Assembly (NCBI RefSeq): GCF_937127095.1
Contig: NZ_CAKZLP010000004.1
Span: forward strand, 32,017-96,016
Origin: an uncultured Amphritea sp.
Lineage (GTDB): Bacteria > Pseudomonadota > Gammaproteobacteria > Pseudomonadales > Balneatricaceae
Length of the DNA: 64,000 bases
Direction: 5' to 3'
In this document: piece by piece, positions 9,078-18,333 of the stretch
Position numbering within the stretch: the stretch's first letter is position 1
How the letters are laid out: each line of letters starts with the position of its first letter
Made by a program: the position numbers and the translations under genes
Notes under the pieces: model-generated
What the model saw: the letters and a program-made list of their open reading frames with translations, nothing else
Told to the model about the DNA's origin: nothing
The model's database searches: none

Positions 9078-10365
9078 ACGCGCCTTCAATAACCACGGAG
9101 GTTGTTTTAGTTGTGTCATCGGAAAGCTGAACTTTTACGCCCCGAACTTTCACCCAATCCACTAACGGCAAATCTTTGATAACGCTCGTTAGCTTCGAAT
9201 AGTTTCCTGATACTTCCCAGACCCCTTCTCTATGTAAGTACTGCGGCGGTAAAAATGTGGCACCCGGAATGTTTGAAGAAATGGGATTCATCAATTTGGT
9301 TTTGAACCCGATTTGACTAAAGGTAAGCAGCTGTTCTGTAAATTCAACGATCCCTTCACCACGCTCGGAACTTTTAAACGGAGGGCTAAATCTGAAACTA
9401 CAGTTAGCACTAAATCCTTGAGGATCCAGATCAAATGAGGCGCATCGGTGTACAGCATATGCTCGAAGCGGCGCGGTGCTGCTGTTGTTGGTATTTACGA
9501 ATGTAGCAATGCAACTACCCTGAACCACATGACAGTTCAGCACCTGGAGAGGCCAGGGAGCGTCTAAAATATCTGAATCATTAATCAATTGATCAACAAC
9601 CGTCATCGCTGATTGAAGAGTGGGTTCTTCCTGCAACTTGCGATAATAATTTTCAGCAGCAATAATTGATTGTTGCTCCTGCTCTTTTTGTATCTCTTCC
9701 GGACTTTTACTGAAAAAATTAAAATTAATGTCGAAAACCATTGCATAAAAATAAGCAACGCCTATTAACACTAAAAAAATGAGCAGGTGCTTTCCATAGC
9801 CAACCTTTTTACCAACAGGGCCTGCTAATAAAATGTCTTGCTTTGATAAACTACTGAGAATCGTATCTAGTGATACGTTGACACACTTCTCTGCCGGTAC
9901 GCCAAATTCATCCAGAGCCCCACCGGCAAAATAAGTACTATGCCCCTCTTCACTGGAAGCATCGGAATAACGTAGCGCTTCCGCTTCGGCTTCTGCTTTT
10001 GTTAGCTGTGCGCCTGTTTCAGTGAGGATCACACCGTTAACGATCATGCAGACCCAGAAACCATCGGTTAATGAGTCAATAACAATCCAGGCAATATCGT
10101 CTTCAGTTCTCTCAGAAACCTGCTGCTTTGCGTAAAGAGCCGCTGCAGATACGAGTTTCTTTTTTGACTTAATCCCTTTTAAAGAACAGAAACCCTTCTG
10201 AGTGCCCTCTGATAGAAAGTTCTTAAATATTCTAGCGTCTTGCAGACCTTCTGAGCGAATACGAGCAGTGATATCCGTATCGTCTTCAAGAGGCAACCAA
10301 TCAACACCGGTCAGTATTGAGTAGTTACCTATCGCATGTTTTTCAATTTCTTTGATTTCTGACAT
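9064..10365 (-). CDS. pilO: PilO-like thin-pilus biogenesis protein
   Basis: A 433-residue bitopic inner-membrane protein. The N-terminal ~190 residues are a cytoplasmic domain (IAWIVIDSLTDGFWVCMIVNG), followed by one membrane helix at about 193-211. Next come a Q/E-rich coiled stretch and a periplasmic domain with four cysteines that may pair. PilO-family proteins of IncI plasmids have this topology and connect the platform to the secretin. It lies 1 nt after pilN. The C-terminus (VVIEGAYVLH) overlaps pilP. Confidence 0.75.
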   Translation of the reverse strand: MSEIKEIEKHAIGNYSILTGVDWLPLEDDTDITARIRSEGLQDARIFKNFLSEGTQKGFCSLKGIKSKKKLVSAAALYAKQQVSERTEDDIAWIVIDSLTDGFWVCMIVNGVILTETGAQLTKAEAEAEALRYSDASSEEGHSTYFAGGALDEFGVPAEKCVNVSLDTILSSLSKQDILLAGPVGKKVGYGKHLLIFLVLIGVAYFYAMVFDINFNFFSKSPEEIQKEQEQQSIIAAENYYRKLQEEPTLQSAMTVVDQLINDSDILDAPWPLQVLNCHVVQGSCIATFVNTNNSSTAPLRAYAVHRCASFDLDPQGFSANCSFRFSPPFKSSERGEGIVEFTEQLLTFSQIGFKTKLMNPISSNIPGATFLPPQYLHREGVWEVSGNYSKLTSVIKDLPLVDWVKVRGVKVQLSDDTTKTTSVVIEGAYVLH

Positions 10366-10366
10366 A

Positions 10367-11935
10367 TCAGACTCGCTTAATGATATGTGGTGTTACAAAG
10401 ATGATTAGGAGATCGCGGCTTTCTCCTGAAGACTGGCCACCACCGAGGAGCCAAAAGCTGCTATCGCCTGTCCCTTCTTCTCCCGTTCTCAGATTGGAAT
10501 TGATATACCCAGATAACATTGCGGTATCGCCATCGCGCAGGACTTTTGTAGTTTTCAGTTCTTTGGATGTAGTGGTTGAATACTTCGATGTCGATGTCGA
10601 AGTAGTGACTGTTTCAAAAGTCGGCTGACCCTTCATGATCGCAACGATATTCATGATGATCTGATTATCGGCCGTGATCCGAGGGAGAATGTTCATATCA
10701 AACCCTGGAGTGACGACGGCCTTCTCTGATGAAACGGTTGTCACTCCTTGGTCTACCGTTACTGTAGTATTTGATGGATATTCAATAGTGCTAACATCAC
10801 GCAATGTCGCGTAAGTGTTATTCATAACCGTTTTTGTATCTCTTGTTACAACTGATACGTGCGTTTTTTTAGCAAGCGCCTTCAGCAGCAACTGTGAACC
10901 ATTTAGTCTGCCTGCATTCGATGTTATGCCAGCTTGATTGAGGAAAGTCTGTGAGAGCGCCGGGGTATTGGAAAGCACTGAAAGTGAAGCATCTCCGAGA
11001 TCGGCAAGCAGAGAGTCCCAAACGACACCTACATCTTTTCCATCACTCTTTGTTACCCGGACAACCTCAACATCAACAGCAACCTGTCTTAGGAGATTGT
11101 CATTTTCATTTTTTACGAAGCTGCCAATTATTTCCAATTTATCTGGGGTGTCTGTTACGACAATACCCCCAGAGTTGGGCAACGAGCGTACTTGCCCAAA
11201 CTCAGACAACATTGAAGTAATAGTCTCGGTGTACAGTTCATAGCTTCCACCGGTAAACTTACTGCTACTTGCGGTATTCAACCCACCAGAATTGGAACCA
11301 GAGACTCCTGTAGAGCTGATATCAAGATTTTCTTCAAGAAGGAAATTCAGACGAAATGTGTCCGTTTTCAGCTTATAAAAAGTAACGGAGCCTTCATCAT
11401 ATCGCCAAAAAACATTAAATGAGCTGGCCAGCTTATTCAAAGCTACTTCTGCTGTAGATTTTAAAAATACTCGTTCTCGCATTGAAAGCGGTGACAGGCG
11501 TTTTTGATTATCTACAATCAGTTTATCAATGGTTTTGTTTGCGGTTTCTTCTGAAGCGACAGCTGAACTGGATCCGCTTGATTCCTGTAAATCTGAGTTA
11601 ATACTGCTATCAATCGTATAAATATCCTGGCCTATTCGGACAGGCACCCCAATTTGCTCTGACAGGTTGTTAGCATAATATTTAAGGTCAAGTGCTGTTC
11701 GAGGATCGATATAAACCTGTTTTTTCAAGTATAACGGCAGCTCTTCAGGCTCTAAATAGGTTGTCCCAGCTACAAATGGTAGTGAATGCCGTTTAAAACC
11801 TGCATTTTCCATTCTGACTTGCTCTAGCCGCTGCTCATTAAAAGCTAGATTGCTATCAACTTTCGGCGCAATCGTTTCATTAATACAGCCGGTCAGCATG
11901 GCTAAGCAGGCTCCGGCAATAATTACTTTTTTCAT
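10367..11935 (-). CDS. pilN: PilN, outer-membrane secretin lipoprotein
   Basis: A 522-residue lipoprotein secretin. The signal peptide ends in lipobox LTGC (Cys17). N0/STN-like and N1 modules occupy the first half, with a Ser/Gly-rich linker near residue 210. The C-terminal secretin domain ends with the diagnostic DLLIIFVTPHII. It forms the multimeric outer-membrane ring through which the thin pilus exits. It starts 2 nt after the TcpQ-like gene stop, without a strong RBS, so it is probably coupled. Confidence 0.9.
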   Translation of the reverse strand: MKKVIIAGACLAMLTGCINETIAPKVDSNLAFNEQRLEQVRMENAGFKRHSLPFVAGTTYLEPEELPLYLKKQVYIDPRTALDLKYYANNLSEQIGVPVRIGQDIYTIDSSINSDLQESSGSSSAVASEETANKTIDKLIVDNQKRLSPLSMRERVFLKSTAEVALNKLASSFNVFWRYDEGSVTFYKLKTDTFRLNFLLEENLDISSTGVSGSNSGGLNTASSSKFTGGSYELYTETITSMLSEFGQVRSLPNSGGIVVTDTPDKLEIIGSFVKNENDNLLRQVAVDVEVVRVTKSDGKDVGVVWDSLLADLGDASLSVLSNTPALSQTFLNQAGITSNAGRLNGSQLLLKALAKKTHVSVVTRDTKTVMNNTYATLRDVSTIEYPSNTTVTVDQGVTTVSSEKAVVTPGFDMNILPRITADNQIIMNIVAIMKGQPTFETVTTSTSTSKYSTTTSKELKTTKVLRDGDTAMLSGYINSNLRTGEEGTGDSSFWLLGGGQSSGESRDLLIIFVTPHIIKRV

Positions 11936-11937
11936 GT

Positions 11938-12510
11938 TTAACGCACCACCACAACTTTGTTTGCATAGAATTCGGGATCTAGCTCACTACCGGAGTTACG
12001 CAGGGCGCGAAATAACGCTTCTACTGCATGATCGAATGTTCCGTAAAAGTCAGCCCCGGCCAGAACGTCTTGATTCTTCCTGGTATCCCAAACAACGTGC
12101 CAGAGGCTTGCGGCATCCCACTCATATAGTTGATCCTGGATTTTCTTACCGGGAACAATTCGCCAATGCTGTTCAACCACCAGTTCATTCCCCAGGACAT
12201 AAAAACGTAACGGAAAGTTTTGAGTAAACTGTTTAGCAATAACAGACGTTGATCCACGAACATTCCCACGGATATTGTGAAAGAAGGTTTCCGCTTCATA
12301 ACGCAATTTGAGGCCTGCATTATCAGCAAGCTGCTGGAGAGCTGATTCAACAGAGCCCGGCTGCATTTCAAACATGTACTCATCGACAGAAACTACTGAC
12401 TCATACTGTGCTTGTTCCGTTTGCACCTGAACTTGAACTTGCTCTTTATGGTTGGCAACGCATCCTGAGAGGATAATTGCCATCATGAACGTATACGCGA
12501 CTTTCTTCAT
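11938..12510 (-). CDS. pilL: PilL/TcpQ-like pilus lipoprotein
   Basis: About 190 residues from the ATG at 12510, which begins a clean lipoprotein signal (MKKVAYTFMMAIILSGC, Cys17); the longer frame upstream has no sense as a leader. An STN-like segment (VESALQQLADNAGLKLRYE) is followed by a TcpQ-type C-terminal domain (LWHVVWDTRKNQDVLAGADF) that in toxin-coregulated and IncI pili stabilises the secretin. Its place directly before pilN agrees. It starts 13 nt after the preceding gene stop. Confidence 0.7.
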   Translation of the reverse strand: MKKVAYTFMMAIILSGCVANHKEQVQVQVQTEQAQYESVVSVDEYMFEMQPGSVESALQQLADNAGLKLRYEAETFFHNIRGNVRGSTSVIAKQFTQNFPLRFYVLGNELVVEQHWRIVPGKKIQDQLYEWDAASLWHVVWDTRKNQDVLAGADFYGTFDHAVEALFRALRNSGSELDPEFYANKVVVVR

Positions 12511-12523
12511 TGCTGCTGGCCTG

Positions 12524-12991
12524 TCAATTCGGATCAAAACTGATCGTTTGGTTTTTATAAACTTTGACCTGACCATCCAATTCTGTGTAATCAAGAATAC
12601 CTTGGAGCACTCCTAATGAATCTGCAGCTCCAATCTGGATATCGTTGGTCACGTTGTAGTCAGCTAAGGTCCACTGCCCACCAGCAAAACCCAGTTCTTT
12701 CATCAAAGCGGGAATCTGTTTCTGTAAGCTGCCGGAAGCAATGTTCAGTACAACGGTAGGCGTAACAGAAACGGGATTATCTGATTCTGTCATAACACCC
12801 GTAGCCGTATAGACATCCGAATCTGCAGGATCTCCCCCCGCTTTGATTTCCCAATCCATTTCTGACAGTGCCAGGTCATCCAGTACACTTTTGGGCAGAA
12901 AATGAACCGTCATTGAGACCGGTGAGCTGACAGCAACAGGCGATATCGTTATCGCAAGAAACGCCGGAATTAAAAGTTTCAACATAGTCAT
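12524..12991 (-). CDS. Exported protein with STN-like C-terminus, first gene of pilus operon
   Basis: A 155-residue protein with a Sec signal peptide (MLKLLIPAFLAITISPVAVSS). The C-terminal part (AADSLGVLQGILDYTELDGQVKVYKN) resembles the short secretin/TonB N-terminal fold used in pilus lipoproteins. It probably acts in the periplasm with the next gene. The ATG lies inside a copy of the plasmid palindromic operator and has no visible RBS, so the transcript may be leaderless or very short-leadered, or the second ATG two codons later may be used. Exact role unknown. Confidence 0.65.
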   Translation of the reverse strand: MTMLKLLIPAFLAITISPVAVSSPVSMTVHFLPKSVLDDLALSEMDWEIKAGGDPADSDVYTATGVMTESDNPVSVTPTVVLNIASGSLQKQIPALMKELGFAGGQWTLADYNVTNDIQIGAADSLGVLQGILDYTELDGQVKVYKNQTISFDPN

Positions 12992-13007
12992 ATTGATTAT
13001 CTATTTA
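12989..13007 (-). promoter_or_regulatory. Palindromic operator, copy at the pilus operon start
   Basis: CATATTGATTATCTATTTA matches the plasmid operator consensus CATATWGATWAYCWATATG except at the distal half-site. It overlaps the start codon of the first pilus-operon gene. Confidence 0.5.
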
Positions 13008-13052
13008 AACATTTCAGACAAAAATAATACTAATTTCATTGCAGCGCAAGGA

Positions 13053-13982
13053 TTACACAGTTTTGATTGCTAAAACTTTCTGCACTAAAATGGCCAAAGC
13101 GTTCATCCAAACGAGAAATTCACTTTCCTTCATCGCTTCAACATCAGTGTGGTTTTCGCGCTCAGACTTGACGATCTCTCCACAATAAGGCTTGAGATCA
13201 ATCTGTGATATGACCCCGTTTGCGTGGAGCATCATGCTAACCAATGCCTCATTTTCATCAGCGATTTTCGTTAGAAGTTTAACTTTGTGGATGTCTTTGT
13301 CGGCGTGAAGATGCTCACGAACTTCAGCTGATTCTGCATTGTGATGTTTCAATGTCGCGCTTGAAGATTCTGCCCCTTTCAGCTGCATATCATCACCAAC
13401 ACTGAAGCCTTGCTCTACGGCTGATTCTGTCGTCGCTACCCATTGTGTAAGGGTGTCCTGGAGGAAGGGCGATATAGTGTCAGCACTGTAACGTAACTTG
13501 ATGTCTTGAGGCTCTAAGGCCCTGTTAAGCTTATCTACAAAGAACTCAACAGTTGCGGGCTCTGATATCAATAAATACAACCGATTATTCAGGGAATTGA
13601 ATACGGCTTTAATATAACTGTCGTCTGCGTGTATTTCTTTCAACAAGCTATGTTTTACTTTGTCTCTCAGCTCTTTTCTTCGTGCTTTATCCAGTACGAT
13701 CTTTTCTTTCTTTTCGACTTCCCGTATCTCTTTATTCCAGGCTCTTGATAGCCGACTTTTATTAATTTTTTTTCTATCATGCCGAAGGTTCATGATCGCA
13801 TAAGGATTGATGCGTCTGAGCTTTGGACCCATCGCTTCAAGCTCATCTACAAAGAAGAATCCCCAGGACTCCTCCATTGCGGGGGAACACTCTTTGAAAC
13901 TTAACTTATCCAGAGCCTCTTCGAGCATATCAAGATCAATTTTAGGGGTATCAATCGAGATAACCCGTTTCGGGATGATCAT
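13053..13982 (-). CDS. rdgC: RdgC-family recombination-associated protein
   Basis: About 309 residues. The family layout is visible: a basic mid-region (KARRKELRDKVKHSLLKEI), then the hallmark LTQWV followed by a Gly-Phe segment (EQGFSVGDDMQLKG). A late domain follows with the HLHADKDIHKVKLLTKIADE core. RdgC forms a DNA-encircling ring dimer that limits RecA loading, and plasmid copies are thought to protect or manage incoming DNA. Start 13982 is chosen over 14042 because AAGGTG lies about 8 nt upstream. It diverges from the primase gene across a palindromic operator. The N-terminus is more divergent than the C-terminal two thirds. Confidence 0.7.
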   Translation of the reverse strand: MIIPKRVISIDTPKIDLDMLEEALDKLSFKECSPAMEESWGFFFVDELEAMGPKLRRINPYAIMNLRHDRKKINKSRLSRAWNKEIREVEKKEKIVLDKARRKELRDKVKHSLLKEIHADDSYIKAVFNSLNNRLYLLISEPATVEFFVDKLNRALEPQDIKLRYSADTISPFLQDTLTQWVATTESAVEQGFSVGDDMQLKGAESSSATLKHHNAESAEVREHLHADKDIHKVKLLTKIADENEALVSMMLHANGVISQIDLKPYCGEIVKSERENHTDVEAMKESEFLVWMNALAILVQKVLAIKTV

Positions 13983-14017
13983 ATTTTGCACACCTTGCTG
14001 ATGAGTAATACAATATT

Positions 14018-14036
14018 CATATTGATATTCTATATG
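14018..14036. promoter_or_regulatory. Palindromic operator between rdgC and primase
   Basis: CATATTGATATTCTATATG is a near-perfect match to the shared 19-bp palindrome and sits in the middle of the divergent intergenic region, so one bound protein could control both genes. Confidence 0.6.
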
Positions 14037-14058
14037 AAACATTCAGAGAAACAATATT

Positions 14059-16086
14059 ATGGAAACTACGAACAGTAGCGGAATGATACCTCAAGACTTT
14101 ATTGATGATCTTGCGGCCAAGGTTAACTTAGTAGACTTCATGACCGAAAAATACGGCACAAAGTTTAAAGTTGTCGGATCAAACGCAGTAGCCAGCTGCC
14201 CCAGCCCCAGCCATCCAGATAAAAGCCCTTCGTTTAGCGTATCAACAGCCAAGAATCTCTGTAACTGCCACAGTTGCGGCTTTGGCGGCAACATTTTTAA
14301 AGTTGTTGAACAACTGGAAAATGTAAGCTTCCCTGAAGCCGTCAAAGTTGTAGCGAATCACGCTGGCTTTGATGTCCCTGGCACTTTCAAAACATCATCA
14401 TCCACCGGTCGTCGTGATGTTCTCCGGAGTATGCTGGAATCAGCCCGGGACACCTTTCGTTCTAACTATAAGCAGAATGAAAATCCTGAAATTAATCGAA
14501 TGATTAGTGATCGAGGGTTTACGCCGGAAATGGTCAACAAGTTTCAACTGGGTGTTGCCCTTGCATCTTGGAACCAGATCACTAATCAGTTTGGTAACTA
14601 CAACAGGGCACAACTACTATCCGATTCCGGCCTATCTGTTTATCAGCCAAAGGAATCTGAAGACGGTAAGAACAAGCTTTACGATCGTTTCAGGGATGCC
14701 CTGATTTTCCCAATTCGGGATACCAGCGGATCCACTATAAGTTTCGGGGCACGATTTAAAGACGGTGTTAAACCAAAATACATAAACGGCATAGAAACCG
14801 AGCTGTTCAAGAAGCACCGGGTAATGTATGGCTTATATGAAACAATTCAGACGGAACGAAAACGGGACAAGATAGCAGTCGTTGAAGGTTACACGGATGT
14901 TATTAGTATGCACCAGGCCGGTTTAGATTATGCCACCGCACCGATGGGCACCGCTCTCACAGATGACCAAATCAGGTTATTGCTACGTCATACCAATGAC
15001 CTGGTATTCTGTTTCGACTCTGATAGAGCAGGAAAGATCGCAGCCCAAAAAGCACTGAATACTGTACTCCCGTTCATCAACGACGAACGTAAATTCAGTT
15101 TCTGTCATCTACCTTCCGGCCACGATCCTGATAGTTTGCTAAAGCAGTTTGGTGCTAAAGCCATGGAAACTACTCTGGAGCAATCAAAACCTTTGAGCCG
15201 TTACATCATAGATACCCTATTTGACGGTCGGCCTACTAACAATCGGGAGTCACTTGCTAAAATTGGCCTGCAATTCTCAGATATGCTCAATCAGATACCA
15301 GCCTCATTGTTCAAAAGCGACCTCATAAAACAATTTGAGCAGCTGACTGGGATAGAGCTGGCGGGGGCTTTGAATGTTGAGTTCTCTACGGATAGCGCAC
15401 AACCACATCAGCTAATTGAACTTAGCGATACTATACGGCGGGTAACCTCTTCACAACTCAAGGTTGAACCTAACAAAATAAACGTAAGAATAAATTCAGA
15501 CTGTGTACGGCCTGCAGGTCTCAATAGCATTTTTGTTAATCAGAGCAGTGTACTGCAGCAATCTCTACCGGCCGGATCCTCTGACGTTGCTTACATCAAA
15601 TTTATGAACACTGCAGCAGAGCATATCATTCAAAATTTGAGCTTGAGCATAAAGGACATCAGTGGCATTCCTCTCAACCAGCTAATTGTCGATGCGGGAG
15701 CAGCTGCCAGCCCAAACCCGGCGATCAACCGTTTATCCGCGCTTGCTACTTCACAGCTCAAAAACGTACTGATCAACAATGATCTTCCTCATATGCTTCG
15801 ACTGCTGGCCAGCGAGATAAATAGAGTAGCTGACATGAACAATTTTTTAGCTAAGAAAAAATCGCCCCAGTGCCAGGCATCAGAAGCGCTTTGTGCTCAG
15901 ATCACAAAATGTGGTGACCGGAGTATCCGTTACGTACTGAAGCTTTCTGAACACTCTCCCAGCAATTCTTATCACGCCCGGTATAATCAATCAGCTCAAA
16001 TGCTTCACGCAGCTCTGGAGCGGCTAGGAGAGCATCATAATAGCGTTCGTAGTCATACAGCGCAGCAGATAAGCCCGTCTATGTAG
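14059..16086 (+). CDS. DnaG-type plasmid primase
   Basis: A 675-residue primase. It has a CHC2 zinc finger (Cys47, His52, Cys70, Cys73), an RNA-polymerase-like core with FPIRDTSGSTISFGAR, and a Toprim centre with EGYTDV (Glu about 276) and CFDSDRAG (about 330). A long divergent C-terminal region follows that would contact helicase. It synthesises RNA primers for plasmid replication or for the strand received in conjugation. It is as long as chromosomal DnaG and ends just before the origin. The RBS is weak (AGAGAAA). Confidence 0.9.
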   Translation: METTNSSGMIPQDFIDDLAAKVNLVDFMTEKYGTKFKVVGSNAVASCPSPSHPDKSPSFSVSTAKNLCNCHSCGFGGNIFKVVEQLENVSFPEAVKVVANHAGFDVPGTFKTSSSTGRRDVLRSMLESARDTFRSNYKQNENPEINRMISDRGFTPEMVNKFQLGVALASWNQITNQFGNYNRAQLLSDSGLSVYQPKESEDGKNKLYDRFRDALIFPIRDTSGSTISFGARFKDGVKPKYINGIETELFKKHRVMYGLYETIQTERKRDKIAVVEGYTDVISMHQAGLDYATAPMGTALTDDQIRLLLRHTNDLVFCFDSDRAGKIAAQKALNTVLPFINDERKFSFCHLPSGHDPDSLLKQFGAKAMETTLEQSKPLSRYIIDTLFDGRPTNNRESLAKIGLQFSDMLNQIPASLFKSDLIKQFEQLTGIELAGALNVEFSTDSAQPHQLIELSDTIRRVTSSQLKVEPNKINVRINSDCVRPAGLNSIFVNQSSVLQQSLPAGSSDVAYIKFMNTAAEHIIQNLSLSIKDISGIPLNQLIVDAGAAASPNPAINRLSALATSQLKNVLINNDLPHMLRLLASEINRVADMNNFLAKKKSPQCQASEALCAQITKCGDRSIRYVLKLSEHSPSNSYHARYNQSAQMLHAALERLGEHHNSVRSHTAQQISPSM

Positions 16087-16105
16087 CACTGATAAAACTG
16101 CAACC

Positions 16106-16129
16106 AAACGGCAGCGTTCGCTGCCGTTT
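16106..16129 (+). terminator. Terminator after the primase gene
   Basis: Perfect 10-bp stem AAACGGCAGC / GCTGCCGTTT with loop GTTC, followed by TCACTTC. It separates primase transcription from the origin. Confidence 0.7.
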
Positions 16130-16402
16130 TCACTTCTTCCGTAAACTACACGATCCCCACCACTGCAATAGATCAGGTATAAAGTAGTGGGTAAGATGTA
16201 GCGCATAGCACTGTATTAGCCTTAATATGGAGCCCTCCGGCATAATTACCCGCTCTTTTGTCAGCAGACGCTGCCTGCATCATTGTGTAAAATACGATAT
16301 TGCAGTTTTGATCTATATCTATGTTTAGTTGAAATAGTTTTCCACAATTTCTGTGGATTATTACTGTATAAAAAGTGAACAAAGCTGTATATCTTGTGGA
16401 CA

Positions 16403-16563
16403 GGAATACCACGTAATGGGAATGATGATGCGTAAGTCATTGGGATCATGCAGCATAAGTACTTGGAATAAGGCAGCGTAAGTACTTGGGATAAAGCGGC
16501 TCATGTAATTGGGATGAAGCAGCTTATGTAATTGGTATCACGTAGAATAATTGCTGGGAATGA
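16403..16563 (+). repeat. Seven tandem 23-bp iterons
   Basis: Units start at 16403, 16426, 16449, 16472, 16495, 16518 and 16541, with a degenerate eighth after 16564. Shared core is GTAAGTACTTGGGAT or GTAATTGGGAT. The period of 23 bp (about two helical turns) places initiator monomers on one DNA face. They are the likely RepA binding sites for initiation and copy control. Confidence 0.85.
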
Positions 16564-16718
16564 GGTAGCGTATCCGTCATAAGCTATTGATTCAATTGAA
16601 TATTGGTTCTTACAAAAATAACCTCTCCTTTCTTAATCTTTACTAACCTTTACTAACCCTTTTTATCCTCTTTCACTCTTTTTATAAGAAAAGAATAAAA
16701 TCAGCATTGTGCAAATTT

Positions 16719-16732
16719 TAACCAATTGGTTA
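16719..16732. promoter_or_regulatory. Perfect palindrome upstream of repA
   Basis: TAACCAATTGGTTA, a perfect 14-bp palindrome 75 bp before the repA ATG, in promoter position. It is a candidate operator for repA autoregulation. Confidence 0.5.
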
Positions 16733-16807
16733 GGGCTTTGAATTACTTCTTGCATACGTATCTGAGTTACATACAATCGGATAATCAATAAAAACTAGGC
16801 TTACGCT

Positions 16808-18064
16808 ATGAGTGAGAGAAACAGTATATTAACAGTCGAACAGAAGCGAGAACCGAAAAGCTCGCAGTTTCTCAGGGCTGAGAATATTCACCGTCCCCCT
16901 CAGATCGAGCTATTTAGTGATCCAAATAGTATTCCAACGGGTTTTACTCATGGTCTTGAACTCGTTAACAGTATTCCATGGTTTGAACCGGATAAAAAAA
17001 CGTTAACAATCCGCGGTGCTGCAACTCCCTCAGATTTGATTTTAACTCGTTTATGTACCATCGCTGGTCAGAAAATCGAATTGACAGTAAAAGCAGCAAC
17101 GCTTAATGACTGCTATCGATTCCCTGGCGGCAGAGAAGAGCTTGTATTTGATGCGCTTTTAAAGATAGCCAGTGAAGGCCATAACGGCGTATTCATTGAA
17201 GACAGTTCAGCGGTTGCTTTTTCGCTATCAAAAGTTCACCGAACGCTGAAATTACATAATGGCGGCAAAGCCAAGTTCAATCTCAATGAGATCAAAGAAG
17301 CACTCATAGTCTTGAACACATCAGCCTTTGATATCCGTCTATTTGATCCAGAAGGCGGCAGTGAATCATATTCTGATAATTTGATCTCAGGTCTTGGTGT
17401 GTTATCACGCGACGACTGGTTAACAAGCTCAGATAAAGATGTAACGTGTTATGCCCGGTTCCATCCGATGGTGACCCAGGCAATAAAGAAAATGCGTGTG
17501 CGGCCCTACAGCCTGACTCACAACGTACAATTTACATCACCTGCGGCAAGACGCTTACACAAACACCTCTCCATGGTATACAAGCAAGCTTCGATAGCTC
17601 ACCCCTATACGATCAGCTTACAGACGGCCCTTTCTCTTGTAGGGTACCGGAATAAGAATGAAGCTAAGGTTTATAGTGCTGCTCGGCCCATCGAAAAAGG
17701 ATTAGACGAATTAGTAGCGAAACGTATTATCCATAGCTGGAATTCAGAGAGCGCGTATTCTTCGGGCCTGAGAGGCCGTCAGGTTGAAGCTGATCGACTG
17801 TATACCCTCTACCCTCATGAAGAGTACTGTAAAGCAACTAAGCAGTCTAACGCCATACAGAGCACTATGTCGGCTAAGATGCGTCTTATACAGTCTTTTG
17901 CTTCTGAGGAAATTAAACCGATCGAGTCTTTTGACGATTTTGATGCTGTTAATAAGTTGTCGGATATCACTCGTAGAGTTAAATCGATGTCCGGTGATCA
18001 GGCGAAGAAGGTCTTGCAGAAAAGGCTGGATGGTGGGGATGATGAAGAGTTAATAACGGAATAA
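16808..18064 (+). CDS. repA: Plasmid replication initiator RepA
   Basis: A 418-residue protein directly after the iterons. It reads as a two-winged-helix initiator: a conserved first domain (LTIRGAATPSDLILTRLCTI and FPGGREELVFDALLKIA), then a second domain (NVQFTSPAARRLHKHLSMVY and AARPIEKGLDELVAKRII), with an acidic C-terminus. It should bind the iterons and open the origin with host DnaA and helicase. The exact Rep class is not recognised. The RBS is weak (AGG 8 nt before ATG), as is common for initiators. A strong terminator follows immediately. Confidence 0.8.
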   Translation: MSERNSILTVEQKREPKSSQFLRAENIHRPPQIELFSDPNSIPTGFTHGLELVNSIPWFEPDKKTLTIRGAATPSDLILTRLCTIAGQKIELTVKAATLNDCYRFPGGREELVFDALLKIASEGHNGVFIEDSSAVAFSLSKVHRTLKLHNGGKAKFNLNEIKEALIVLNTSAFDIRLFDPEGGSESYSDNLISGLGVLSRDDWLTSSDKDVTCYARFHPMVTQAIKKMRVRPYSLTHNVQFTSPAARRLHKHLSMVYKQASIAHPYTISLQTALSLVGYRNKNEAKVYSAARPIEKGLDELVAKRIIHSWNSESAYSSGLRGRQVEADRLYTLYPHEEYCKATKQSNAIQSTMSAKMRLIQSFASEEIKPIESFDDFDAVNKLSDITRRVKSMSGDQAKKVLQKRLDGGDDEELITE

Positions 18065-18303
18065 AAAAAGGCACCCAGGAGGTGCCTTTTTTTTTTTGCG
18101 TTTATTACTGCCTTTCCCAGCATAATTTGGCCCTGCTCCAGTCGCTCTTCATCAGCTTTACCCTTAACCACTCCCCAAAAGTTGCTCTGAGATCCATCAG
18201 CGGCCTTTACCCATTCTGCTATCTTACAGCCTCTGTACTCTCCGATCGGCGGACCTAGCTCGACAATGATGTGTGATAACGGTACTCGTAATCCACTCGA
18301 CAT
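17998..18303 (-). CDS. Small protein of unknown function converging on repA
   Basis: A 101-residue reading frame with a strong RBS (AGGAG 6 nt before ATG) and a credible first 75 residues (GEYRGCKIAEWVKAADGSQSN). The last ~25 codons run through the repA terminator and into the antisense of repA, including a long A/T homopolymer. The true C-terminus may therefore end earlier if that homopolymer is miscounted. Function not recognised. Confidence 0.55.
   Translation of the reverse strand: MSSGLRVPLSHIIVELGPPIGEYRGCKIAEWVKAADGSQSNFWGVVKGKADEERLEQGQIMLGKAVINAKKKRHLLGAFFYSVINSSSSPPSSLFCKTFFA
18066..18098 (+). terminator. Terminator after repA
   Basis: Perfect 10-bp stem AAAAGGCACC / GGTGCCTTTT with loop CAGGA followed by a run of T. 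On the minus strand it also has a T-rich tail and lies inside the C-terminal codons of the converging small gene. Confidence 0.85.
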
Positions 18304-18333
18304 ACTATTCTCCTATCCTTGGTAATTTAAGTA

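Larger units (their letters stand above)
16338..16732 (+). other. Replication origin region (oriV)
   Basis: The 720-bp gap between primase and repA holds an ordered origin. DnaA-box-like sites lie at 16338-16346 (TTTTCCACA), 16352-16360 (reverse of TAATCCACA) and 16395-16402. Seven 23-bp iterons run 16403-16563. An AT-rich, pyrimidine-skewed tract with repeated CTTTACTAAC at about 16600-16690 could be the melting region. A 14-bp palindrome lies near repA. The order box, iterons, AT-rich tract and initiator gene matches iteron plasmids. Confidence 0.8.

Noticed and set aside
12021..12383. 120-residue minus frame inside the PilL-like gene
   Set aside because: Overlaps a lipoprotein gene with a clear signal and TcpQ motif in another frame.
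16403..16563. CRISPR array
   Set aside because: Units are contiguous 23-bp iterons without spacers, next to repA.
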